64,000 nt of DNA, from positions 977,263 to 1,041,262 of the forward strand of contig MNCI01014774.1 in the NCBI GenBank assembly GCA_015680685.1. The letters run 5' to 3'. The stretch is from Gnetum montanum. Lineage: Eukaryota; Streptophyta; Gnetopsida; Gnetales; Gnetaceae. Positions 11,892-24,759 of this stretch are shown piece by piece. The notes beneath the pieces are model-generated. The model was not told the DNA's origin and searched no databases. It saw nothing but the letters and a program-made list of their open reading frames with translations. The position numbers and the translations under genes are program-made. Numbering within the stretch: the first letter of the stretch is position 1; each line of letters starts with the position of its first letter.

Positions 11892-13160
11892 GGTTTTGTG
11901 GCCGGGGAGATGAATTCGCCAGGGTTTTTCACTGTTTTTTGGCATTCACCTGTATCTTTTTGCTTTTATTATTTTTGGATTTTAATGGACCTTGTCAATA
12001 AATATAATTAAAATGTTTATTTTTCCAAATTGTTGTGTGTTGTTTCCAGTTTAGGCGTAGCCACTCACTTAAAAAGAGATAGGCTTTCCTTCTGATGTGT
12101 CACCTGCTTAAAGATCCTGGAGTTTTGTAGCTGGGGGATGAATTTGTTAGGTTTTTCCCTGTTTTGGCATTACTTCTTTTTTACCTCTTTTTTTTTTGTT
12201 TTTATTTTCATGGTCTTGAATAGGATGTCAATAAATATAATTTAATATATTTCTCTTTCCAGTATTTTTTCTAGTATTGTATGTCGGTTTGAGCTTGGTC
12301 TAACCATTCAATCCAAAAGAAGCTAAGCTTTCACTCTCAGTTACCAGATACTCAAAGATCTGCTTAGCAAAATGAACACTGAGCCACCTCATGATGACCC
12401 TTTTTACCAGTATTTTTAAGTACCTGATTTATAGCTTGATGCATGAGCACACTGTTGAGTGCTTTTGCATTCATTTCTTTATTTTAAAATGGGCTTTTAA
12501 GAGCAGCGACAGCAACGTTGTTTTAGGACTATTCTTGCTTACTGTGTTTATGATAGTATCATAGAACCACTGTTTAGCATGAATTTATTTCCTTCATTGT
12601 TTTAATCACTGCATGCAAGACAACAATGGACAGTATCATCTTCTTCTTATTCTGACTAACATTGTTTTTGTATTCCTGGTTATAACATTTCTTGTTTTTT
12701 CTTGTGTCTTTTTCTGTTGTTCTAAGTATTTTTTAAGTATTGTATATCATTTTGAGCTTAGTTCTATCCACTCAATCCAAAAGAGGTTAAGCTTTCGCTC
12801 TCATGTAGTAGCCATTATCTACTTGGCAAGATGAGCATTGAGCCACCTCATGATAACCTTTTTTACCAGTATTTTCAAGTACCTTATTTATAGTGCCGTG
12901 TTGAGTTAGCTATTGCATTCATTTTTTATTTTAGAGTAGGCTTTTAAGAGCACTAACAGCATTGTTGTTTTAGGACCATTCTTGCTTACTGTGTTTCTGA
13001 TAGTATCATAGAACCACTGTTTAGCATGGATTTATGTACTTCATTGTTTAAATCACTGCATGCAATAAAACTTTGGACAGTATCATTCACTTGCTATTCT
13101 GGCTAACACTTTTTTTATTCCTGGTTAGAACGTTTCTTGTTTTTTCTGTTGTCTTTTTCT
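11892..13160. repeat. Degenerate tandem repeat block upstream of the GGCT-like gene
   Basis: Three partial copies of one sequence lie in a row. The 11892-12083 stretch (GGTTTTGTGGCCGGGGAGATG, then TCAATAAATATAATTAAAAT) recurs at 12118-12340. The segment from about 12273 (AGTATTGTATGTCGGTTTGAGC, later TGAGCCACCTCATGATGACC and GATAGTATCATAGAACCACT) recurs from about 12736 with a spacing of about 460 bp. The second and third copies both carry GGTTATAACATTTCTTG-like and TTAGCATG blocks. No reading frame is conserved between copies. The first copy abuts the gene's upstream region, so local promoter DNA was copied outward. Confidence 0.75.
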
Positions 13161-16100
13161 GCAAGCTAATTTTTCTGAAAGATCCTGCATTACCTGAATT
13201 CTTCCAAGGAAAATTTATTGCCTTTGTTATTCCTAATTTGTCCTTTTCAAGATGCATCCACTTGTTGCAGCGGTCATTTTACTGCGGTGTGAGTGATTCA
13301 ATGATAGAACATTTCCTTCAATTTTTTCATTTTTAAGAGCGTGTTTTGGTCAGAATCCTGTTTCCTCAAGAATGTGAATTTTTAATCTTCGTTTGACTTT
13401 TCTGTTTCTTGAAGCACCAGAAATCCCTAAACTGTAGATCAAAACTGAAAGTCAGGATTGTTTATATGGGGGAACCTTGGGAAAGTAAAAGGCAGTTCTT
13501 GAAAATAAAAGAAACTTTATTGCAATCTAAATTTTCTGTAAATACTGTATCACTAATCAAATCCAGAACCCTTGGTCATCCTGAGGAAATGCTAATGTAG
13601 TGAAGCATAGGATGGCAATGGAACGGAGCATATGTTGATGCCAGATTCAATAAACCTCAGACACGTTAGACTGAGACATCGTAAGTTCAAAAAGCATATA
13701 TGTTGTCTCCGCTCATGCTTAAAAAAGTTGCCCATGCTGCAAAAGAAAAATAGTGAGTAAATAAACTCTCTTGACCTGTGAATCTCCAGGAAATTTCACT
13801 TTTCATATGAGTACTTTCTTTATAAATCCTGAGGAAACTGTATGCCACTCTGTTAAACTTTTAACTTAAATCTTCTTCCTTGCACAATTCTACAAGGTTC
13901 CTTGCTGATCCCAAATCCTTGATGCACAAACACATTCAATGATTTGTTAGAATTTTCTTCTCTAATAAAATTCTTCTCCGTTCTGCAACAATTTTCTGTC
14001 AATGCTCTCACAATTCTCCACTTCTTCGTTGTTAGGGCATTCATATCATCAAAGCGTTTTCTGAAGTACTGGGCAGCAATATGAGTCATTGTTTTCAACT
14101 GCAGGGTGACCCTGTTCTCGTTTCCCATTGTTGCTGATTCCTGGGCAAAGGTTAACCCTCAATTTATATTCTTCTAACAGTTTTCTGCACATGCTGGTCC
14201 ACTTTGATTTTTTATTTTTGTACGGATCACGATGCTTCTTATCTTGTAATTACTTTACAATAAAACAACAGAATGTCCTGCTCTGCAGGATTGTCCCACT
14301 TATTCTACAGTTAAATTTAAAATAGCATGTATAGAATCTCATTTTATACTGTTTTAAATACATATATATATATACTGTATACAAGGATTGACTGGAGACT
14401 GCTTTCGAAAAAAAAAAACTTTGGTACTTGATGGGAAACAACAAGCCATCCATTGCTAGAAGTAATTGATGGTCAGACAATTTACCAGATTACCCGGTTG
14501 GTGGATACAGAATAGCATCATAAGATCTCACCATGAAAATGTTTGATCTGCCATAATTTCTGCTGCGACTTTGATGCACACGTTCAAATTGGTGAAACGC
14601 TGCTAAGTAAAGAAAATGGTAACAATGATGGAATCACATCATTTGAGGTCTTCGTGTGGGTAAATAAATTATCACTGTCCAATTTGAGTGGGTAAGTAGT
14701 TTGTTTTGAGATCCTTTGCTCTTCGCCGTGGTTTGATTTGAAATGTTTTCATGACTGCATAATGTCTTCTCATTTCTCATAAATACAAGTGCATTTTACT
14801 AATCGATTTTTAGATTTATTCTAAACTGGCGTTTAGTGCGGTACTTAAATGGAAAAATGATCAGCCGAACCTAAAATTAAACTCTTTAAAAGGTTTAAAG
14901 AATTTTTCAAATTTCTTTTGTTAAGTTTTTTAAAGTATGGTAGCTGATAAGTGTTGCAAGAAAACACCAGTGCAATCAACACCTCGTACCCAATAAATAT
15001 ACTTTACTTTTATTAAAAATATTAAAGTTTTAGATGTATGATAGTTCATGTTACTGGAGGATTAAAAGTTGTCAATATAGAGAAGAGATAACATGAAAGT
15101 CAATATCATTGGATGCAGATCAAATAGAAGTTGTTTTGAAAAAGATGGGTAAAAGTGAAGTAAGTTAAGATGTGAGGTTTTTTTTTGTTTTTTTTTTCTC
15201 TGTTTAAAGTTGTGTTTAGTGGTCGTTGCTTTCTTGGTTGGAAGAGGTTCCTTTATTGTTTTTATCTTTATCTCTCTTAACCCATTCTACAAGTTTTATA
15301 AGTTAAAGTTGCTAATATTTGCAATTTTATAATATTTGTAACTGTTCTAAGTGGATTACTTAATGTTGATTGTAATGCATTAATGCTCTGCAATTTTTTT
15401 TCCCTATCAATTTTTCAGAATGCTTCTCATATATGAAACATCTTATTTATCAATACTAAGTAGTGATAAGTTCATTTCTTAATGTTGATTGTAATGCATT
15501 AATGCTCTGTAGCCTTTTTTCCCTATCAATTTTTCAGAACACTTCTCATATATGAAACATCTTATTTATCAATATGAAACATCTTATTTATCAATACTAA
15601 GCAGTGATAAGTTCATTTCTTAGAGTGAAAAATATTGAATCTAAAAACAATTTAAATTTATTTAACTTTCAGCTAAAAATAATCACCTTAATACTATTAT
15701 CTTCTTTGATAAAATCAAGTGTAATCCTAGTAAACCTTTATTTTGATTCATAATGAAGAATCGTATAAACTATAAAATCTTATCCATAATTGCTAGTATA
15801 ATTATGAAGGGCATGACATAATATTTTGCAAATTAATAGTTTTTAAATTAAAGATGAATGTTGCACCTTCTAATTTCATAAATGAAGCATTCTTTTTTTT
15901 TTTGGAACAGAATGTAATGAATGTATAATTAACAAACTTTAACACAATTGCCAAGGTTCATATTTTAAATTTTCATTTATAATAACACACATTTTTAAGT
16001 ATTATTGTACTCAAAGTGATAAAGTTTCATGGTTTAGTTACAAGTTGAAACTACCTTAACTTAAAGAAGCATCTTATATTTTTTAGTGGGCTGTGGGCTA

Positions 16101-17189
16101 CTAGATTAAACTAGTTTAGCTATACCTATATTTATAATTTGGCCAAGGTAATCTCTTCCCTTAAAGAAAAATCAAATCTAAGTATTAATTCTAAAAACAT
16201 TGTGTAAAATATAGGATAAAAGATTTCGGAAATATTATTTAGCATTGTAGAACATTATGGATGAAATATAATATATTGTTCCATGATAGGGCCCTAGAGG
16301 GTTATGAATAGACTATAATTTAATGTTACAAGAGTTTAGCATTATATTATTGGCCTTATAGATTGTTATGGATAAGATATAATATCGTTTTACATTATGC
16401 AACCCCTACAGTGTTATAGATAAGTATTATTTTCTAGCGTCATAATATGAGATGTTTTTAACTTTGATGGAGATCATTTGTGCATCCACTTATTTAAAAG
16501 GATGAATTGCATGTGTGTTAAACTTTATTTTATTTTGTTGTATTTGAAATAAAATACATTCCTAAAATTTAAGCTTTGAAGAATATGTTATATGATTCAA
16601 CCTCCTCCAATAAATAACTTTATATTTAATTTTAGAAAGGAATTAAAGCCCGAGGTTACGTAATTGTAACATATCAGAGAAAAGATTGCAAATTGAATTT
16701 TCTAAATGAACTATTTTTGCAATTTGAGCAACTTTTTTAGTTTCAAATAGGGTATTAAAGCAAGCTTTTTTAAAAAAATTGTCGTTATTAAAGTAATGTT
16801 TTTTTAAAAGACTAATTTATATTCCACAAACTATGGATTGGATTTCTATGTACTTGAGATCATTAGTAAGCTATCCAAAAGTACTTTTATTGGTGAAATT
16901 TTCCAACTAAAATTTGAAAGATAAAATTGCAAAATTAACAAACCTTTTAAACCATCATTAATTGCTTTTTTTTTCTTGAAAATAATATTAGGCTGACTTG
17001 GCAAATTTCTAGAAATTCCTTGCAATCAAGAATATTAACTTTTCAATAAGGATTTAAAATTTAAATATGAAAAAAATGGTGGATATTTTCTTGATGAGGG
17101 ATGTAATTGGGAAGAATGTTAGATTAGTATCATATACCAAATGTGGTACAAATAGCACATCAATTCTAAGAATCACTCATGACCATATT
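13161..17189. other. Intergenic DNA, largely without recognisable content
   Basis: AT-rich, with no coding stretch that I can assign. A 91-codon minus-strand frame at 13853-14128 has no recognisable domain. A short AT dinucleotide run lies near 14362. The only clear structure is the tandem repeat at 15361-15622. Confidence 0.4.
15361..15622. repeat. About 120-bp tandem duplication with an internal short duplication
   Basis: The block starting TAATGTTGATTGTAATGCAT at 15361 recurs at 15480. Both copies contain TTCCCTATCAATTTTTCAGA, TATATGAAACATCTTATTTA and AGTGATAAGTTCATTTCTTA in the same order. Within the second copy the piece ATGAAACATCTTATTTATCA is itself doubled. The copies are nearly identical, so the event is fairly recent. 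No coding or element ends are apparent. Confidence 0.9.
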
Positions 17190-17993
17190 TGATGAGTGGC
17201 AAGGTACCCCTACACTCAACCATATGAATACGAGCATTACACGCACTATCCGATCGAACTCCGCAAACAGACTAGTTGTGGTATTTAGATAATTAGCCTT
17301 AGGTCGCAGTTCGCTGTCTTTCCACCTGGACTACTATTATCTTTGTCACGTATGGTTTAGTCCAGAGTGAGGTGTATGATGTGGTTTCTAATCTAATGCT
17401 ACTCCTGAAGGCAATGGAAGATAATGTTAACTAAGCTAGGAGAAAAGGGTAAGAGAAAATCTAATCTAGCCTAAGTGCGATGAGCATCTGTTCCTTGATT
17501 ATCCGTACACATCTTGGACTTCATGCACAACTACCACTAGGATTACCAAGCGCAGATCCTAGGTACACTACTGGGTTACCAAGTAGTCACACTTAAATGC
17601 TCCTAATCAAGTCGTACTCATTCCGCGCCTAACATGAGTTTAAGGGTGAGAGAGATATTAACTAGGAAAGCAGTAAATAACAATTAATTAAATAATTAAA
17701 CTAAGTAAATGCTGCAATGATGAAGTAATCTCGATGTTTATTTCCGGTCATGTGCATGTCCAAGTACGTCACACTCGAATAAAGGATGCCGTACAGTTAC
17801 AATCACCACACTGTGGGCATACACAGAGAAGAAAAGGGAGAGAGGAAAATGAAAACTAAAATTTTAACACTTAAACTAAAACTAACAAAAAGCTGCTTAT
17901 CGGATCTGACTACCTCTTATTTATATCGCGGATACCGCAAGTGCGATATCATGGGTGCGATATCGCAAGTGTAAGCAAATTCATGACTCATCA
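17190..17993 (-). mobile_element. Solo LTR with perfect target-site duplication
   Basis: An 804-bp LTR on the minus strand starts TGATGAGT at 17993 and ends ACTCATCA at 17190. It is flanked on both sides by ATATT (17185-17189 and 17994-17998), a perfect 5-bp duplication. The termini are 8-bp perfect inverted repeats. A TATA box (TATAAATAA, minus strand) lies at 17917-17925 and three GATATC-type palindromes lie just upstream of it at about 17926-17966. The internal region is gone, as expected from recombination between two LTRs. Confidence 0.92.
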
Positions 17994-18970
17994 ATATTAA
18001 AAAGAGGATGACACTAGGAAAATCCTTAATGAAGTTGAAATGAAGAAATGAAATTATCTGTATAATAAACTACAATAACTGAACATGGTCAAAAGCTTAT
18101 ATATATGTCAAAAACAACTTGGGAGGGAATGTAATTGCTAGATAAGGCATTTAATAAAAGATTAGATATCAACTTTATTTTTCACTTAAACAAGTATGAA
18201 TAATCTTAAGATAAAAAGAGGAAAGGTATTGAAAACTATAAGTTACAAGAAATTAAGATAATCTTAGATGAATATTATGAGCAACAGTATATTACATGGC
18301 CATTCATCATCAAGAGTGCCTAAGCAATTCTTAGTTATGATCAAGCTCTTACAAACTTATAATTAGGTACATTGTAAATTGAAGAATATGTATTTTGAAA
18401 AATTAAGCAATGTTTTTATTGATATAAATAGATAAAATGATGCATGAGAAAGTAATAAAATTTGCAACATTAAAATGATGAATATATGAAGAAATATGAC
18501 TTATACCTATTGTGGAAGAAAAAGCTGTGGTAAATTACCATAAAATCAAATATGCAATATGCCAAATGTATCATAAAAAATGACATTTTGTTGATCCATG
18601 CAAATTGTCATGAAATAAGATAAAACACAATCTAGTTAATCAAGTAGAAGAAATCAATGAAAATAGTTAATGTTAAAATAAAATTAATATTAGTAGTAAC
18701 AATTATGATACATTAGATGAAAATAAGGACTTTTGTGCTACACCCACCATGTTTATAATGCTCAACATTGCAACCACTCATAGATATTAGATTCATGTGT
18801 AACATAACTCATGGCCATGCAAACTGATGTATTTTTTAAAATCAATAAAACATACGAGAAATTGTATTAATGGGCCATGGAAATAGAAGCCTTATTATTA
18901 CAATTTCAAGATGGTTCCTTAGTAATGTAGCTTGAAGATGTCTTTCGGGGTACTATTGAAAAAGAACTCA

Positions 18971-19026
18971 TGTAGCTAATCCCATTTTGTTGGGACAAGG
19001 CTAGGATGATGATGATGATGATGATA
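18971..19026 (+). mobile_element. 3' end of an RTE-clade LINE with GAT tail
   Basis: The sequence GTAGCTAATCCCATTTTGTT followed by GGGACAAGGCTAG and six GATs is the terminal hairpin and simple-repeat tail typical of RTE LINEs in plants (stem CCCA/TGGG). The same end occurs at 32538-32590 on a SINE and at 50391-50443 on an RTE coding fragment. Any upstream coding part is not recognisable. Confidence 0.7.
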
Positions 19027-19039
19027 AGGTTTTATTTTA

Positions 19040-19135
19040 ACAATTACCACTTGGAGTGATGGTAAGGTGTTTGTTTCTTAAGTCATAAGACCTAAGCCTA
19101 GGCACCACTCAAAAGAAATTAAGCTTTTACTTATT
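19040..19135 (+). mobile_element. tRNA-derived SINE-like copy
   Basis: GGAGTGATGGTAAGGTGTTTG resembles a pol III A box region, and GACCTAAGCC about 30 bases later resembles a decayed B box. Related copies lie at 32095-32195 (minus) and 59945-60040 (plus), which supports a dispersed repeat. The ends are not defined by duplications that I can see. Confidence 0.5.
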
Positions 19136-22051
19136 CACTAATTCTCCAAAAACATTGACCCTCTAAATAATGATCATAAGATGTTATTTGATTTTAGAAT
19201 TTCAGTTTTAAAGAAAGATACCAAAAACCATTGGATTCTGTGAATACATTTGCATAACCCAAATGAAGCTCCGTTGGGGATATTTCCTTAACATTGGAGG
19301 GGTTTGGAACAGAAAATTTGTTTCGTTGCTGCATTTGTATGCTGTCTCTATCTTTTTTTTATCCTCTTTGCAAAAAGAGGTATAACATAACAAAACAGAA
19401 CATTGGCACAGCAAGAAGTCAGGCAGCTTTAGTGTTTTCAATGGAGAACTTTTTTTTTTCAAAAAAAGCATGTACATACCTAGTAAAGCAGCATTTGCCA
19501 TGATATCCAGAATGATTTGATTTAGAGATGTAGGTGACATTCATTGCCAAAAGTCAACCTGATCTCATTGACATGGTTGTAACTGATGTTCTCAGGCTTC
19601 TCTTCTCTGTAGAGTTTCGCTGTGTACCGACCCTGTGCAGTAAAAATACTCCATCGATGAATGTTAACAAACATAAGTTGCCTTTGTAATGTTTAGAAAT
19701 GTTTGGATATAACTTGTTTGGAATCATTCGCATGCTTAATGTGCATGTTTCGAGAGCCTTCTGGTTAGACATGAAGATGATTTGCGTGGTGTGCCTTTCA
19801 CATTTCTTGAAGCCTTTCTCCACTGAAATTCCTGTTTTCTGTGAATCCTTGATGCAAGAATCAAAGAATTTAGGAATGTTTTGCGTTGTTTTTAAGATCC
19901 GTAAAAGAGAAATGTTTACCTGCCTCGTCTGTACACATAACCCTCATTAGTATGTTTGATCATACACATCTTTTAAGATTTTTTTCCATGATACCCATAA
20001 TTTGTCGATGAAAATTGATGTGTGCATCATTCTTCAATCATTAACCGTTAACCCATTTTGTCGCTGGGTATGATAACAACATTGAATTTAGAAATATTTA
20101 AGTTTGATACTTAATGCTAAGAACTATCATTAATCTCTGTTGCGTTTTTAAAAGTAAAGGTGGCCTTTCCTGCTGAGAAAAGAATAAATTGACTGTCTTT
20201 TAAAATATCCAAGTGAAATCAGGTACGGAAAAATCCCTCTCAACCGCCTCGTAAATTATTAATTATTCTATAAAAAACTGCTTAAAAAGCTAGTAAAGCC
20301 CACAAATCAATAAAAAGCATTATACTAGCTGAGCGTCTACATGCTGTTTGCATCACTGATGATGGGTTTTTAACACGGACCATAATGTTACAAGTTGGAT
20401 TGTTTTTTAAGTTAAATTGAATATGCAAGACTTTTCAAAACCTTGCACCTGAAGAAAAGTAAACAACTTCGATGGTATAATTTGGATCTGCAATTCAAAT
20501 GCAGCAACAGTTACCAAGAACTAGCTGGGACTGTTTAAAACAGTCAAAAAGATAAGAGCAAGGCAATGATTGGTTTTATATTGAATGCAGGCCATGTGTA
20601 TGTGTTTACAGTTAAGGATTGAAATGGAAAGTTTTAAATAATCAGGGCACCAAATAAAGATCTGGGCCATCTTTGGACACAGTTACAATAATGCTGTTCT
20701 TGTTTGGCATTATGGCATGATGCAGCCAAATTGAAAACATTCACCCCAACATCATCTTCTAGTTCTTGATTGTCTTTGACTCTGCCTCGATCTCTCCCCA
20801 CAAAATTAAATTACTCTCAGTCTTCTTACCCCTCTGCTGGTCCTACATCAAATGATCAAAATTTGCATTTTCTGACTACCCTTGGTCCTACATCGAATGA
20901 TCAAAGTTTCCATTTTCTGACTACTCATATTTAAACTGACTGACATCATTGGCAAAGAATCAGAATCAGAATTACAGTACCTCCGCAGACACACGTCTGG
21001 TAAAAAAGAAATTTCAGAACACAAGCGTGCCCATGGCTGGTCTGCTCTGTAAACAGACAAGGTCCCTGGATTAGCAATGGAAGTTTCAGCAGAGTGACAG
21101 GGTTTGTCCTCCCTGACATCCTTACAAGCGTTAAAATGGACAGGGCAGCAGCATCAGCATCAGCCTTGAAGTTGAAAGAGAAGGAAAAGAGCAGAAGTTA
21201 CAGTGCTCTAAAACAATGTCAGGGGGTTTTTGCATGGATCAATGGGCCTTGCAGAGCAAAAGGCATGATTGTCGGAATTTGCAGCAAACCAATAGTGCAG
21301 CTAGAAATGATAAATCAGACTAGTGCAGCAAATAAAGTTCAGTGCCATTATTATGCCCCACAACATGCTCATCACTTGTAATTTGTAAATTGTAATTGAG
21401 CAGTGATCTCACCACTGCACTGACTGCAACAGCATAACAACATGCCTAGCGGCCCTAGCCTAACCTAAAGATTGCTGGTACCAGGTACACATGGAAAATC
21501 GGTAAAAGAAAAACTTAACAAACAAACAAGAAAACAAATTTGCGCTGTGTTTCGAGCCTCCTGCTTTTTGAGGATGGATGGATGGATGGATAGGGGTCTG
21601 AGGGTCTCCTTTTCTAGCTCTATGCTTCACCATCATTGCACTTTAGCATGCACACTGTAAAAAACAAAAGAAAACCAAATTCCACAGATCTGTGCCCAAC
21701 ACAACAGGCTCTCTGTCAGACAGAAACGAAACAAATGGAAGCCTGTTCTCAGAAATGGGCGGCATCTGTATGTCACTGTATCTGATCTGATTGATTTGAG
21801 AACTTGAATAGAAAGTTTTTGCCAACGCAATGGATTCCAGTTGGTGGGTATCTTTGACACCCTTTACAGACAGAGATACGACTGAGTGAGCCTTGACGGC
21901 AGCGGCAGCAGCAGAAAATTTGGCCTCCCTACCTGGATCATGATTCATGATGCTAACCACATGGATCTTATTCTTTCCAGGCTGCAGCAGCTGTTTTTCT
22001 AAGTTGAGGACCGTGTGCTAAAGAAAGCCTTCTCTGCTCTGCCAAACAAAA

Positions 22052-24759
22052 ATGGCTGAACTATGCCTGAAGTATCTTAGCATTTATGCAATGCTTTTCA
22101 CCATTGTGCAGAGCAGCAGCCATGGAGCCAGCATTAATCCTCAGGTCTCAACTTTACTTGCTCTGCAACACACTCTGTCTGGGACCAACAACAATTCTGA
22201 CCTTGTGTTGGCATCATGGAATCTGTTCCACTCTCTTTGTGCATGGAGAGGCATTGTATGGGCTTACCAGGGCCTTCCACTGAACTGTTCCAGACCCAGA
22301 AGCAGGCACAGCAGGCTTCTGGTTTTCAGCCCAGACCTCTCTGTAGTGGGCATGCATTTGGAGGCAGTTGGGCTCACAGGAACAGTTCCTACCGAGCTGG
22401 GTTCCTTGCCAGATTTGCAGCGGCTGAATCTCAATCATAACAGGCTCACCGGCCCTGTTCCTCCGGAGCTGGGAAAACTACACAAGTTGCAGAGCCTGCA
22501 ACTCAGTGGCAATGAGCTTAATGGAAGCATCCCCTCAGAAGTCTGGGATCTGTGTGGAAATCTGGTTGAACTGGTTCTGGGTTTGAATAATTTTTCAGGA
22601 ACCATTAGTCCCTCCATGCAGTTCTGCCCCCACCTGGCCAGACTGGAGCTCAATGACAACCATCTGAAAGGACAAATTCCGGATTTTGTTGCACAATGCA
22701 GGGCTCTGCAGGAGCTGGATTTGAGTGGGAACTCTTTATCTGGCCAGATTCCCAGCGACTTTGCAGCTCTGAAGAATTTGAGCCGTTTGGACTTATCCCA
22801 CAACAATCTGAGCGGCCGGATACCGAATTTTTCCAAGAATTTTGGCGCCAGAGCCTTTGCTGAGAACAGTGGATCATTATGTGGGTACCCTTTGCCATCC
22901 CCCTGCAAGGAAAACTCTGCAAGTTTTGAAGTTTCATCGGCAAACTTGGGTCCTTCCCAGCTGCTGAGGCCTGTAAATGCCAATTCTCGGAACACTGGAG
23001 CCATTGCTGGAATGGTTATAGGCTCCATTGCCTCGGTTGTGGTTGTGTTTTCTCTGCTGATTCGTTTCTATGACAAGTCCAACAGCACAGACTATGAGAA
23101 TTCTTCATCTTCTTCTGCTCCTACCAAGAAAGAAAAGGAGGAAGAGACTGAAGGTGGGAGTGGGAAACTGGTGCATTTTCAGGGAGGGGATAATTTGACA
23201 GTGGATGAAGTATTGAATGCAACCGGAGAAGTTCTGGGAAAATCTGCTTCAGCAACAGTTTACAAGGCCAGACTAAGCGATGGCGGCATTATAGCCCTCC
23301 GGCTGCTCCGTGATGGGTCCCTGAAAAGCTCAGAGAAATTCATGTCTGCAATCCATGAGCTGGGTAGAGTCAGGCACAGAAATCTGGCTCCTGTCAGGGC
23401 CTTTTACTCCGGGACCAAAGGTGAAAAACTGCTGGCTTCGGATTTTCTCTCCAGAGGAAACCTCTCAGAACTCGTCCACAGTAAGTCTTGTTTGTTTCTC
23501 CGGCGATCTGTAGAATTTTTTAGTCCATGAAAACCAAAATGCATTACTGTGCTCTTTGCCAAGCGGTACCACAATGTGCATATCTCTATAAGTGGATTTG
23601 AAATTTTGAATGCTGGGTTGCTGGAATAATTTATTCACAATTTTCAACTACTGCATTACATGACAGACAAACAGGACGCATATTTTGATTGATTTGAAGA
23701 TAGAAATAGAATACAGGCTGCCAATTAGCACGTAAATTACATAGGACTAGATTTTTTTTATGTTTTTTAAGCTAAATAACCATTCAGAAAGAAATTAGAT
23801 ATTCATGTTACAATAGAGGGAAGGTTGATTAGAGCTGGAGGTTTAAAGATCAATAAAAGGTGGGTCTCTTATCATTAAAATCCTTGAATAATAGAAACGT
23901 GAGATAACTAGAAGCTGGTAAAAGGATTCATCGGTTTAGTTAAATGACTTACAAATATAATCTCTTCCTCTAAATTCATTTCAGATGAATCTAGTAAAGA
24001 ATCCAAATTAGTATAGTTTCAGATTACTGATGATTAATCTTACTCGAAAGTAGTGATGTTTTTAGTTTGTAACAAACAAAAAAAATAACTGAATCTTCCT
24101 TCGTTTCAGGTCCAAATAGACCATCACCTGGGTGGGCTAGGCGCCACAAAATTGCTTTAGGTGCAGCCAGAGGTCTGGCCTACCTGCACACAGTCTTGCA
24201 TCCCTCTGTCATTCATGGAAACATCAAGACCAAGAACATATTGCTTGACGAGAACTATGAAGCCCATCTCTCTGATTTTGGGCTCCACAGGCTCATGTCC
24301 AAATCTGCAAGCCGTGAAATGCTGGAAGCCTCGGCAGCACAGGGCTACAAAGCCCCTGAGCTCACAAAACTGAACAAGGCAAATGCAAAAACAGACATCT
24401 ACAGTTTTGGGATTGTGTTACTTGAAATTCTGACGGGTAGAATGCCTGGTAAGACTGGCTCATCAGACCACATCGTGGATTTGCCCACACTCGTGAAGGA
24501 TGCAGTTTTGGAGGAAAGGATTTCAGAACTTTTTGATCTTGAGCTACTGCGTGGAATGAGTAACCCTGCTGATGAAGGACTGATTCAGGTTCTGCGGCTT
24601 GCCATGGGTTGCTGTGCTCCATCTCCTCTGGCCAGGCCACACATAAAAGAGGTGGTCAGCCAACTTGAGGAAATCAAGCCCAAGTCTCACTCCCCTCTTT
24701 ATGTCCTTTCACCACAGTATAATTCTGATGAGAAAAGTAGCATAGAATTTGTTATGTAA
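22052..24759 (+). CDS. TMKL1: LRR receptor-like pseudokinase, TMKL1 type
   Basis: Two exons, 22052-23480 and 24110-24759, are joined across a 629-bp GT-AG intron inside an AGT serine codon (residue 477), giving 692 aa. Order: signal peptide (about 1-25), leucine-rich repeats (about 95-262), one membrane segment (about 316-337), a Ser/acidic juxtamembrane stretch, then a kinase-like domain (about 383-665). The kinase has lost key residues: the glycine loop is GKSASAT, the ATP-binding lysine is Arg417 (IIALRLL), and HRD is HGN (512-514). DFG is kept (532-534). These losses are known in Arabidopsis TMKL1, which is about the same length and matches closely throughout, so this is a conserved pseudokinase and not decay. 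It would act at the plasma membrane by binding partners, not by phosphorylation. The start is the first ATG giving a signal peptide. Confidence 0.93.

Larger units (their letters stand above)
17994..22051. other. Intergenic DNA between the solo LTR and the TMKL1-like gene
   Basis: Mostly AT-rich filler. It contains an RTE LINE tail (18971-19026) and a SINE-like copy (19040-19135). A minus-strand open stretch at about 19640-19540 (GRYTAKLYREEKPENISYN) looks codon-like but matches no family I know. A (GGAT)4 microsatellite lies at 21572-21590. The last 500 bases should hold the promoter of the gene starting at 22052, but I cannot identify a TATA box. Confidence 0.4.

Noticed and set aside
11583-11945. 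120-codon minus-strand frame upstream of the GGCT-like gene
   Set aside because: No domain, not in frame with the conserved exon, and it overlaps the presumed leader; better read as 5' UTR/promoter.
13853-14128. 91-codon minus-strand frame as a small gene
   Set aside because: No recognisable domain and no exon-like neighbours; chance open frame is as likely.
19540-19640. Minus-strand stretch GRYTAKLYREEKPENISYN as an exon
   Set aside because: No family recognised, no partner exon in frame nearby, and a stop follows soon after; left as unassigned.
22086-23028. Several frames of 65-197 codons inside the TMKL1-like exon on both strands
   Set aside because: They are shadows of the conserved LRR-kinase frame and show no family resemblance of their own.
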